DNA from: Massilia sp. Root418
Lineage (GTDB): Bacteria > Pseudomonadota > Gammaproteobacteria > Burkholderiales > Burkholderiaceae_D
Length of the DNA: 64,000 nt
Direction: 5' to 3'
NCBI RefSeq assembly: GCF_001425265.1
Contig: NZ_LMEC01000001.1
Coordinates: 186,281 to 250,280, forward strand
Positions 18,627-26,188 of the stretch are shown here, one piece after another (positions within the stretch are counted from its first letter, which is position 1; every line of letters begins with the position of its first letter). The translations under genes were made by a program, and so were the position numbers. The notes below the pieces were generated by a model, which saw only the letters and a list, made by a program, of their open reading frames with translations, made no database searches and was not told where the DNA came from.

Positions 18627-19730
18627 TAGACGCCTTGCTTGAGGGATGCGGAGATGAACTCGTCCAGGTCGCCGTCCAGCACGCCCTTGGTGTTGCCCGT
18701 TTCGAAGCCGGTGCGCAAGTCCTTGATGCGGGACTGGTCCAGCACGTAGGAACGGATCTGGTGGCCCCAGCCCACGTCGGTCTTGGAGTCTTCCAGTTTT
18801 TGCTGCTCGCTCATGCGCTTGCGCAGTTCCAGTTCGTACAGCTTGGCCTTCAGCATGTCCATCGCCTCGGCCTTGTTGCGGTGCTGCGAGCGGTCGTTCT
18901 GGCACTGCACCACAATGCCGGACGGGCCGTGCGTCAGGCGCACTGCGGAGTCGGTCTTGTTGATGTGCTGGCCGCCGGCGCCGGATGCGCGGTAGGTGTC
19001 GATGCGCAGGTCGGCCGGGTTGATCTCGATATCGATCGAATCATCCACTTCCGGATACACGAACAGCGAGGTAAACGACGTATGGCGGCCGTTGGCCGAG
19101 TCGAACGGGGACTTGCGCACCAGGCGGTGCACGCCGGTTTCCGTGCGCAGGTAGCCGTAGGCGTGGTCGCCCTCGACCTTCAGGGTGGCGGTCTTGATGC
19201 CGGCCACCTCGCCGTCGGACTGCTCCATCACTTCGACCTTGAAGCCCTTGCGCTCGCAATAGCGCAGGTACTGGCGCAGCAGCATGGAGGCCCAGTCCTG
19301 GGCTTCGGTGCCGCCGGCGCCGGCCTGGATGTCGATGAAGCAGTTGTTCGGGTCCATCGGATTGTTAAACATCCGGCGGAACTCCATGCCTTCGATGACG
19401 GCCTTGATCTCTTCGGTGTCGGCGATGACAGCTTCCAGCGTGTCGTCGTCGCCTTCTTCCTTGGCCATGGCGAACAGGTCTGCCATGTCCTTCAGGTCGG
19501 CGTCGGCCTTGGTCAGTGTGTTGACAATGGCTTCCAGCGCCTTCTTTTCGCGGCCCAGGTCCTGGGCGCGTTTCGGGTCATTCCAGACGGTGGGGTCTTC
19601 CAGCTCTTCGTTTACCTGTTCCAGTTTCTCTGACTTGACAGTGAAGTCAAAGATACCTCCGAAGTTCGGCTTCGCGGGTCGTCAGATCGGCGAGCAGGGC
19701 GGAGAGGGCGTTGATGCGTTCGGCTTCCAT
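18626..19730 (-). CDS. prfB: Peptide chain release factor 2 with programmed +1 frameshift
   Basis: The complete RF2 is 367 residues when read with the family's programmed frameshift. Codons 1-27 run from ATG 19730 ([16 protein letters not shown]) to CTT at 19652-19650, followed by an in-frame TGA. Shifting by one base at TGAC continues as Asp-Phe-Thr-Val and gives the full protein. Family landmarks are the UGA/UAA recognition tripeptide SPF ([11 protein letters not shown]) and the catalytic GGQ ([14 protein letters not shown]). It releases finished chains at UAA and UGA codons. RF2 autoregulates, since low RF2 leaves time for the shift. This is not a pseudogene. Confidence 0.96.
19646..19660 (-). 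promoter_or_regulatory. RF2 programmed frameshift site
   Basis: On the minus strand the slippery codon CTT is followed by TGAC. An internal Shine-Dalgarno-like GGAGG lies three bases before the CTT (GGAGG-TAT-CTT-TGA-C). This is the same arrangement as the E. coli prfB autoregulatory recoding site. Confidence 0.95.
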
Positions 19731-19765
19731 GATCTTGGTCTTCTAGTGGTGTAATCAAACCTTGG

Positions 19766-19771
19766 ATTATA
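19766..19771 (-). promoter_or_regulatory. Possible -10 box for the prfB operon
   Basis: A perfect TATAAT on the minus strand lies 36 bp before the prfB start. I see no good -35 hexamer at 16-18 bp, so support is moderate. Confidence 0.35.
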
Positions 19772-19992
19772 CCCTAGAGGACGCACGCCCTTATAGCGCA
19801 AATTCACTGCGCGCGACGGGCACCGATTCCGATGCCCGGGCAGTGATAATTTGGTAATAACTCCGGTGTCTGCCGGCTCATGTGGCGTCGCTCACCGAGG
19901 CCGCCGGTGAAAGTCGCGTGAACCATTGCGAGCGAACTGGGCGGGGCGTATCATCGGTCGCTTTCGAACTGTTGCTTTGCCTGCCAGCCCTC

Positions 19993-22053
19993 ATGCGCCG
20001 ATTCCTGCCTTTACTCGTCCTCGCCCAACTCGCTGCCTGCAGCACATTGCCGGCGAATGCGCCGGACGGGGCGCGGGCCACGCTGGCGCTGCTGGAAACG
20101 TCGGACCTGCACGCCAACGTGCTGAGCTATGACTACTACAAGCTGTCGCCGGACCCGTCGCTGGGCTTGGAGCGCACCGCCACGCTGATCCGCGAGGCGC
20201 GCGCGGAGTTCCCCAACACGTTGCTGCTCGATAACGGCGATACCATCCAGGGAACGGCGCTGGCCGACTACCAGGCGGTGGCGGCCCCGTTGCGCTGCGA
20301 CGATACGCTTGCCATCTACAAGGCCATGAACCAGCTGGGCGTGGAGGGCGGCGGGCTGGGCAATCACGACTTCAATTACGGCCTGCCTTACCTGAGCCAG
20401 GTGACGGGGACACGTTTCGACGTGGACGGCGTGGACCCGGCCGCGCCGCGCTGCGGCCGTGCGGCGTTCCCGCTGGTGCTGGCCAATATCTACAGCGCGA
20501 AGACCAGGCAGCCGCTGTTCCCGCCGTTCACCATCATCGACAAGCGCGTCAGCGCCACCGGTGCGGACGGCAAGCCGGTGCAGGGTACGGTGAGGGTAGG
20601 CATCATCGGTTTCACGCCGCCCGGCATCCTGGGCTGGGACAAGCGCTGGCTGGAAGGCCGCGTGTATGCCGAGGGCGTGCGCGAGTCGGCCCAGAAGTAC
20701 GTGCCGCAGCTGCGCGCGCAGGGCGCCGATATCGTGGTGGCGATCCTGCATGGCGGGCTGGATGGTGCGCCGTACACGCCGCAGATGGAGAATGCCGGCC
20801 TGTACCTGGCGCAGGTGCCGGGAATAGACGCCATGCTGCTGGGGCACGCGCACGAGGCGTTTCCGAACCCGGCCAGCGCCGCGCCAGCCTTCAACCTGCC
20901 CGGCGTGGACAAGGTGAAAGGCACGGTGCACGGCGTGCCGGCCGTGATGGCTAGTTTGTGGGGCAAGCACCTGGGCGTGATCGGATTGCGCTTGAAGTGC
21001 GAGAGGCAGCGCTGGGTGGTGGACAAGGGGCAGACGACGGTCGAGGCGCGCAGCACGCTGGTGCCGGCGCAGTCGGCATCGACATCGGCATCGGCAGCCG
21101 GCGGGCCGGGGGGCGGCGCGGGGGCGAAGCGCTACGTGGAGGCCGACCCGGCCATCGCGCCGCTGGTGGCTGCCGAGCACGCGGCCACCATCCGCTACGT
21201 CCAGACCCCGCTCGGCACCACAGACTTTCCCATGACCTCCTATTTTGCCGACGTGGGCGACGTGAGCGCGGTGCAGGCCGTCAACGAGGCGCAAGCCGCC
21301 TACCTCGCCGGCTACGTGCGCGCCAGTCTGCCGCAGTATGCGCAGTTGCCGGTGCTGTCGGTGTCGGCGCCGTTCAAGTCCGGCGCCGCCGGCCCCGGCG
21401 ACTACACGGACGTGAAGCTGGGCCCCATCGCCCTGAACAACGCTGCCGACCTGTATTTGTATCCGAACACGCTGTCCGCCGTGAAGGTGAGCGGCGCCGG
21501 GTTGAAAGCGTGGCTGGAGAAGGCGGCCAGCCGCTTCAACACCATCGATCCTTCAAAGACGGCGCCGCAGGAACTGGTGAACGCCGGCTTTGCGGGCTAT
21601 AACTTCGACATGCTGACCAGCCCCGACGTCAGCTACCGGATCGACGTGACCCAGCCGCAGGGCCGCCGCATCCAGGCGCTGAGTTACAACGGCCAGCCGG
21701 TGGGTGACACGCAGGAATTCCTGGTGGCGACCAATAATTATCGCGCGTCGGGTGGTGGCGCCTTCCCGGGCGTGGACGGCGCCAGCACCATCTTCGCATC
21801 GCCGGACGCCAACCGGGACGTACTGATCGCCTACATCCAGCGCACCCGGGCGCTCAAGCGCGCCAGCCACGGCGCGGCCCGCAGCTGGCGTTTTGCAGCC
21901 GTGAAGACGCAAGGACCCGTGGTGTTCCACTCGGCGCCCGGCAAGCTGGAACTCGCGCGCGCGGCGGGCCTGGACAATGTGAGCCAGCTGCAGGCCGACG
22001 ACGGCGCCGGCAAGGGGCTGGCTCTGTATGGCATCGATCTGTCCCGGCCATAA
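19993..22053 (+). CDS. CpdB-like 2',3'-cyclic-nucleotide phosphodiesterase/3'-nucleotidase lipoprotein
   Basis: A 686-residue exported metallophosphoesterase. The N-terminus MRRFLPLLVLAQLAACS is a lipoprotein signal with lipobox LAAC. The metallophosphatase motifs are SDLHAN, DNGDTIQG, GLGNHDFNYG, VAILHGG and LLGHAHE. The C-terminal 5'-nucleotidase domain runs from about residue 400. In the family it removes 2',3'-cyclic phosphates and 3'-phosphates from periplasmic nucleotides for scavenging. E. coli CpdB is soluble, so the lipid anchor here differs. ATG 19993 was chosen because the signal peptide starts there. A spacer of Ala/Gly/Ser at about 355-375 (SASTSASAAGGPGGGAG) separates the domains. 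Confidence 0.88.
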   Translation: MRRFLPLLVLAQLAACSTLPANAPDGARATLALLETSDLHANVLSYDYYKLSPDPSLGLERTATLIREARAEFPNTLLLDNGDTIQGTALADYQAVAAPLRCDDTLAIYKAMNQLGVEGGGLGNHDFNYGLPYLSQVTGTRFDVDGVDPAAPRCGRAAFPLVLANIYSAKTRQPLFPPFTIIDKRVSATGADGKPVQGTVRVGIIGFTPPGILGWDKRWLEGRVYAEGVRESAQKYVPQLRAQGADIVVAILHGGLDGAPYTPQMENAGLYLAQVPGIDAMLLGHAHEAFPNPASAAPAFNLPGVDKVKGTVHGVPAVMASLWGKHLGVIGLRLKCERQRWVVDKGQTTVEARSTLVPAQSASTSASAAGGPGGGAGAKRYVEADPAIAPLVAAEHAATIRYVQTPLGTTDFPMTSYFADVGDVSAVQAVNEAQAAYLAGYVRASLPQYAQLPVLSVSAPFKSGAAGPGDYTDVKLGPIALNNAADLYLYPNTLSAVKVSGAGLKAWLEKAASRFNTIDPSKTAPQELVNAGFAGYNFDMLTSPDVSYRIDVTQPQGRRIQALSYNGQPVGDTQEFLVATNNYRASGGGAFPGVDGASTIFASPDANRDVLIAYIQRTRALKRASHGAARSWRFAAVKTQGPVVFHSAPGKLELARAAGLDNVSQLQADDGAGKGLALYGIDLSRP

Positions 22054-22069
22054 GATGCGGAGGCTGCGC

Positions 22070-23119
22070 ATGCGATTCGCGCCAAGGCAGTTGGCAGGCG
22101 CCGCCCGGGGAACGGGCGTGTTGGCGCTGATGCTGACGCTGATGCTGATGCTGGCGCCGGAGCTGGTGGCCGCACAGTCGGCCGCCGCGCAGGGCGACGA
22201 GCGGCAGCACGCGGTACTGCCGCGCGCGGCCACCTTGTCCACGCCGTCGGGCGACATCCAGGGCACATTGCTGGTGCCGTTGCCGCTGGGCTGCACCCCG
22301 GCGGCGCTCATCATCGCCGGCTCCGGTCCGACTGACCGCGACGGCAACAGCAAATTGCTGCCCGGCGCGAACAACAGCCTGAAGATGCTGGCCCAGGTGC
22401 TGGCAGAGGCGGGCATCGCCAGCGTGCGCTACGACAAGCGCGGCATCGCCGGCAGCGCGCGTGCAGGCGCCAGCGAGGCGCAGCTGCGCTTCGAGACTTA
22501 CGCTGGCGATGCCGCCGCATGGGTCCGGCAACTGAAGCGTGAAGGGCGTTACTCGTCCGTGACGGTGATCGGCCACAGCGAAGGTTCGCTGATCGGCATG
22601 CTGGCCGCGCGCGCAGCGGGGGCGGACGGTTTTGTATCCGTGGCCGGCCCTGCTGAACGGGCCTCGGTGCTGCTGCGCCGCCAGCTCGACACCAAGCTGC
22701 CGCCCGAGCTCGCGCAAGCAAACGACAGGATACTGGCCGCGCTGGAGCGGGGCAGGACGCCCGGCAAGCTCCCGCCCCAGCTACAGGCTATCTATCGCCC
22801 CAGCGTGCAGCCCTACATGGCTTCCTGGTTCAAATATCTGCCCTCGCAAGAGTTTGCCCGCCTGAAGATGCCCCTGCTGGTCGCGCAGGGAACCACTGAC
22901 ATCCAGGTGGATACGAACCAGGCTGCGTTGCTCAAGCAGGGCAATCCGGCGGCGCGGCTGCTGCTGGTGGACGGCATGAACCATGTGCTCAAAGCGGTGC
23001 CTGCGGACCCGCACCAGCAGCTGGCGTCCTACTCCAATCCGACGCTGCCGCTGGCGCCCGCGCTGGCAGGCGCGGTGACGGACTTCATCCACGCCTTGCC
23101 GCGCCGGCCCTGCCGCTAG
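22070..23119 (+). CDS. Exported alpha/beta hydrolase
   Basis: A 349-residue protein with an N-terminal signal segment (GVLALMLTLMLMLAPELVAAQ). The hydrolase core has SGPTDRDGN near the oxyanion loop, RYDKRGIAGSA, a nucleophile elbow GHSEGS and a late His in GMNHVLK. It resembles serine aminopeptidase or acyl-hydrolase type family members, and the substrate is unknown. The start at 22070 has GGAGG six nt upstream. Another ATG at 22055 sits directly after the upstream stop. It follows the CpdB-like gene by 16 bp, so the two are probably cotranscribed. Confidence 0.83.
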   Translation: MRFAPRQLAGAARGTGVLALMLTLMLMLAPELVAAQSAAAQGDERQHAVLPRAATLSTPSGDIQGTLLVPLPLGCTPAALIIAGSGPTDRDGNSKLLPGANNSLKMLAQVLAEAGIASVRYDKRGIAGSARAGASEAQLRFETYAGDAAAWVRQLKREGRYSSVTVIGHSEGSLIGMLAARAAGADGFVSVAGPAERASVLLRRQLDTKLPPELAQANDRILAALERGRTPGKLPPQLQAIYRPSVQPYMASWFKYLPSQEFARLKMPLLVAQGTTDIQVDTNQAALLKQGNPAARLLLVDGMNHVLKAVPADPHQQLASYSNPTLPLAPALAGAVTDFIHALPRRPCR

Positions 23120-23920
23120 CTAGCCCAGAAAGCCCGCCAGCGCGTCCAGCACGGCGTCCGGCTGCTCGGACATCAGCGAATGGCCCGCATCCACCTGTAC
23201 CACCTTGGCGTGCGGGATGGCGCCGGTGAGCAGTTTGGTGGACTTCGGCGGCGTCATCATGTCCTTGCTGCCGAAGATGAACAGGGCAGGGCAGCGCACC
23301 GCCTGCGCAGCCGCCTCGCCATTGGCGTAGGCATTGCAGGCGGCAAAGTCCGTATAGAACAGCTGCGCCGGGTTCAGCGCCGACATGCGCTGCATCAGCC
23401 GCTGCGCGCCGCCCATCACCGAAAAGCCTGGCCCGGGACAGGACGGCTTCTGCGCCATGCCCGAATGCGAGAAAATGTTGACCATGTCGATGGCTGTCTG
23501 CTCGTTGTCCCGCGAGATGTTCAGCAGCGCGTCCGACACCTTCATCGGATAGGTTGTCCCCAGCATGGCCAGCCTGGCCACGCGCTGCGGCGCGCGGTGC
23601 GACAGTTCCAGTGCAATCAGCGATCCCATGCTGTGTCCCACCAGCGTGGCCTGCGCCACGCCGGCCGCGTCCAGCACCGCCAGCAGCCAGGCCGCCATCT
23701 CTTCCACGCTGTGCCTCGCCGCGCCCTTGCTGCGGCCGTGGCCGGGCAGGTCGACCGCCAGCACGCCGTAGCCGTGGTGCGCCAGGTAGCGGCTTTGCAA
23801 CGCCCACACTGAATGGTCGTTCTGCGCGCCGTGGATGAAGACCACCGTGGGCAGGGCCGCGTCGAAGGCTTTGCCTCCGGTGTAGCAATAGGCTGGAGCG
23901 CCGTCAATTTCAAACAGCAT
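23120..23920 (-). CDS. Cytoplasmic alpha/beta hydrolase
   Basis: A 266-residue alpha/beta hydrolase without a signal peptide. It has the oxyanion HG in FIHGAQNDHSVW, AVDLPGHGRS, nucleophile elbow GHSMGS, an acid in FGSKDMMTPP and His in DAGHSLMSEQ. The full triad is present. It starts one base after the stop of the sulfhydrylase-like gene, so both are on one transcript, suggesting a linked but unknown substrate, perhaps an ester or thioester. Its stop abuts that of the convergent hydrolase at 23119. Confidence 0.85.
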   Translation of the reverse strand: MLFEIDGAPAYCYTGGKAFDAALPTVVFIHGAQNDHSVWALQSRYLAHHGYGVLAVDLPGHGRSKGAARHSVEEMAAWLLAVLDAAGVAQATLVGHSMGSLIALELSHRAPQRVARLAMLGTTYPMKVSDALLNISRDNEQTAIDMVNIFSHSGMAQKPSCPGPGFSVMGGAQRLMQRMSALNPAQLFYTDFAACNAYANGEAAAQAVRCPALFIFGSKDMMTPPKSTKLLTGAIPHAKVVQVDAGHSLMSEQPDAVLDALAGFLG

Positions 23921-23921
23921 G

Positions 23922-25232
23922 TCAGCCTCTTTTCTGCGACAGTTTCAGGCCGCGCGCCAGGTCTTCGATCAGGTCGTCCACGTCCTCCAGGCCCACCGAC
24001 AATCGCATGGTGCCCTCGGCAATGCCGGACGCCGCCAGCTGCTCCGCAGGCACGCGGAAGTGCGTGGTGGACGCCGGATGGATCACCAGCGACTTGGCGT
24101 CGCCGACATTGGCCAGGTGCGAGAACACCTTCAGGCTGTCCACAAAGCGCCGGCCAGCAGCGCGGTCGCCCTTGACGGTGAAGGAGAACACGGCGCCGCA
24201 ACCTTTGGGCAGCAGTGTCTTGGCCAGCGCGTAGTCCGGATGGGACGCCAGTTCGGGATAGGAGACCGACGCCACCGCATCGTGCGCAACCAGGAACTCG
24301 ACCACCTTGCGCGTGTTGGCCACGTGGCGCTCCATCCGCATGCCCAGCGTTTCTATGCCCTGCAGTACGGCGAAGGCGTTGTGCGGGCTCATGACGGCGC
24401 CGAAGTCGCGCAAGCCTTCGCGCCGCGCGCGCAGCGCGAACGGGGCCACGGTGGACTCTTCGGCGAACACCATGCCGTGGAAGCCCTCGTATGGCTCGCA
24501 CAGCTCGGCGAAGCGGCCGGTCTTGTCATAGGCGGCCTGCCAGTCGAAGGTGCCGCCGTCCACCAGCAGGCCGCCGATGGCGGTCCCGTGGCCGCACAGG
24601 AACTTGGTGGCGGAATGGAAGACCAGGTCCGCACCGTGGTCGAAAGGCTTCAGCAGGTAGGGGGTGGTGAAGGTGGAATCCAGCATCAGTGGCAGGTGGT
24701 GCTCGTGCGCCAGCGCCGCCACGGCCGGCACGTTCAGTACGTCCAGGCCGGGATTGCCCAGCGTTTCGGCAAACAGCACCTTGGTTTCGGGGCGGATGGC
24801 GGCCCGCCAGGCGTCGAGGTCGCGCGGGTCCACAAAGGTGGTGGCGATGCCGAAGCGCTTGAGCGTGTAGCCCAGCAGGTTGTGCGAGCCGCCGTACAGC
24901 GCGCGCGAGGCCACGATGTGCGAACCGGCGCCGGCAATGGTGGCCAGGCCCAGGTGCATGGCGGCCTGGCCGCTGGCGGTGGCAATGCCGGCCACGCCGC
25001 CTTCCAGTGCGGCGATGCGTTCTTCCAGCACCGCGTTGGTGGGGTTGGAGATGCGCGAATAGACGTGCCCCGCGCGCTCCATATTGAACAGCGCGGCGGC
25101 GTGGTCGGAGTCGCGGAAGGCGAAGGACGAGGTGAAATGGATGGGTGTGGCGCGTGCGCCGGTGGCCGGGTCGGGCGCGGCGCCTGCGTGCAAGGCAAGC
25201 GTATCGAAGCCAGGGTAATGGGGACCGCTCAT
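23922..25232 (-). CDS. O-acetylhomoserine aminocarboxypropyltransferase-like PLP enzyme
   Basis: A 436-residue Cys/Met-metabolism PLP enzyme. The PLP lysine is in FHSATKFLCGHG. Typical segments are YSRISNPTNAVLEERIAALEGG, SGQAAMHLG and the C-terminal SVGLEDVDDLIEDL. The length and the N-terminus GFDTLALHAG fit MetY, which makes homocysteine from O-acetylhomoserine and sulfide, but cystathionine gamma-synthase or lyase activity cannot be excluded. The start at 25232 is the first ATG before the conserved N-terminus. It heads a two-gene operon with the hydrolase at 23120. Confidence 0.88.
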   Translation of the reverse strand: MSGPHYPGFDTLALHAGAAPDPATGARATPIHFTSSFAFRDSDHAAALFNMERAGHVYSRISNPTNAVLEERIAALEGGVAGIATASGQAAMHLGLATIAGAGSHIVASRALYGGSHNLLGYTLKRFGIATTFVDPRDLDAWRAAIRPETKVLFAETLGNPGLDVLNVPAVAALAHEHHLPLMLDSTFTTPYLLKPFDHGADLVFHSATKFLCGHGTAIGGLLVDGGTFDWQAAYDKTGRFAELCEPYEGFHGMVFAEESTVAPFALRARREGLRDFGAVMSPHNAFAVLQGIETLGMRMERHVANTRKVVEFLVAHDAVASVSYPELASHPDYALAKTLLPKGCGAVFSFTVKGDRAAGRRFVDSLKVFSHLANVGDAKSLVIHPASTTHFRVPAEQLAASGIAEGTMRLSVGLEDVDDLIEDLARGLKLSQKRG

Positions 25233-25417
25233 GGGTGTCTCGTTTTGGTTATTGAGGTGGCAAGATCCTACCGCGCGCTGCGGTCTGGCACAACCGCGGC
25301 ACAACAGGCAATATTTGAGATTGCGCAATACTGGATTTTTCTGCGGGCATACGCTACATTCGCTGTAAGGCTTACAATAACTACAAAACCCCATTCACAC
25401 GGACAGGACGGCCCAAA

Positions 25418-25873
25418 ATGAAAGTCTCCGAAATTCTTCAAGTTAAAGGCAACATCCTCTACACCATCAAGCCCGACCAGCCTTTGTCGGAAGCGGCGAA
25501 AACCATGGCCGAGAAGGACATCGGTTCGCTGGTGGTGATGGAGTTCGGCGACCTGGTCGGCATGCTGACCTTCCGCGAAGTGCTGAAGGCCTTGCACGAA
25601 AACGACGGCTCGGTCGGCGGCGGCACGGTGCGCAAGCATATGGAAGACCACCCGATCACGGTTACGCCGGACACCGAAGTGAACGAAGTGCGCCGCATCA
25701 TGCTGGAAAAGCACGCCCGCTACCTGCCGGTGATGAACGCGAAAACCCTGCTGGGCGTGATCTCGTTCTACGACGTGGCGCGCGCCGTGCTGGAAGCGCA
25801 AAGCTTCGAGAACCGCATGCTCAAGGCCTATATCCGCGACTGGCCGGCAGAGGAAGAGCAGCCGGCCGATTAA
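25418..25873 (+). CDS. Tandem CBS-domain protein
   Basis: A 151-residue cytoplasmic protein made of two CBS motifs (residues about 8-60 and 78-130) and little else. CBS pairs bind adenosine ligands such as AMP, ATP or SAM and regulate other proteins. Here the partner is unknown. The segments IGSLVVMEFGDLVGMLTFRE and ARYLPVMNAKTLLGVISFYD are the conserved strands of each repeat. It is monocistronic, with a strong terminator 20 bp downstream. Confidence 0.87.
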   Translation: MKVSEILQVKGNILYTIKPDQPLSEAAKTMAEKDIGSLVVMEFGDLVGMLTFREVLKALHENDGSVGGGTVRKHMEDHPITVTPDTEVNEVRRIMLEKHARYLPVMNAKTLLGVISFYDVARAVLEAQSFENRMLKAYIRDWPAEEEQPAD

Positions 25874-25891
25874 TACCGGCTCCGCGAACGA

Positions 25892-25921
25892 AAACGCTAT
25901 CTCCGGATAGCGTTTTTTTTT
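25892..25921 (+). terminator. Rho-independent terminator of the CBS gene
   Basis: The stem AACGCTATC/GATAGCGTT with a short loop is followed by about nine T residues. Confidence 0.9.
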
Positions 25922-26182
25922 GCGCCGGCGATCGGCGGGTTACGGCGCACGCGCCTAACCCGCCCTACGGAAGCGCGGCATTTGGCGACCGGCGGCTCAT
26001 GGCGGGCGCCAAACCGGCCGTACGGTACCGCGGCACTTTAACGATCGGCGGCGCATGGCGCGCGCCGAACCGGCCGTACGGAAGCGCGGCACATTAACGA
26101 TCGGCGGCGCATGGCGGGCGCCGAACCGGCGTACGGAAGCGCGGCACATGTAGGGCGGGTTAGGCGGTACGCCGTAACCCGC
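25922..26182. repeat. Palindromic intergenic repeat, copy B, tandemly amplified
   Basis: Units start at about 25922 and 25975 and then at 26030, 26086 and 26141, a period of 55-56 bp. Each contains GCGGCA, a GATCGGCGG-like arm and an inverted partner ending in CGTACGGAAGC or CCTACGGAAGC. The first and last parts keep the GGCGGGTTACG/CTAACCCGCC arms of the family. The middle units carry a diverged core. No gene is visible in this gap. Confidence 0.8.
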
Positions 26183-26188
26183 CAGCGT

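Noticed and set aside
16347..18629. A 760-codon open frame on the plus strand opposite lysS and the HAD gene
   Set aside because: It is antisense to two certain genes, is rich in His, Gln, Val and Gly as is usual for high-GC antisense frames, and has no domain.
18626..19486. prfB as a truncated or frameshifted pseudogene
   Set aside because: The in-frame TGA lies in the exact context of the conserved programmed frameshift, and the joined product has the normal RF2 length and motifs.
19882..19992. A start for the CpdB-like protein 37 codons further upstream
   Set aside because: The added residues do not look like a signal sequence, and the lipoprotein signal begins exactly at ATG 19993.
25233..25417. 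A SAM riboswitch before the O-acetylhomoserine sulfhydrylase-like gene
   Set aside because: I could not find the conserved core or a terminator-type structure on the minus strand of this 185-bp gap.
25922..26182. A CRISPR array at the tandem repeats
   Set aside because: The units are contiguous, diverged and palindromic throughout, with no unique spacers of constant length and no cas genes nearby.
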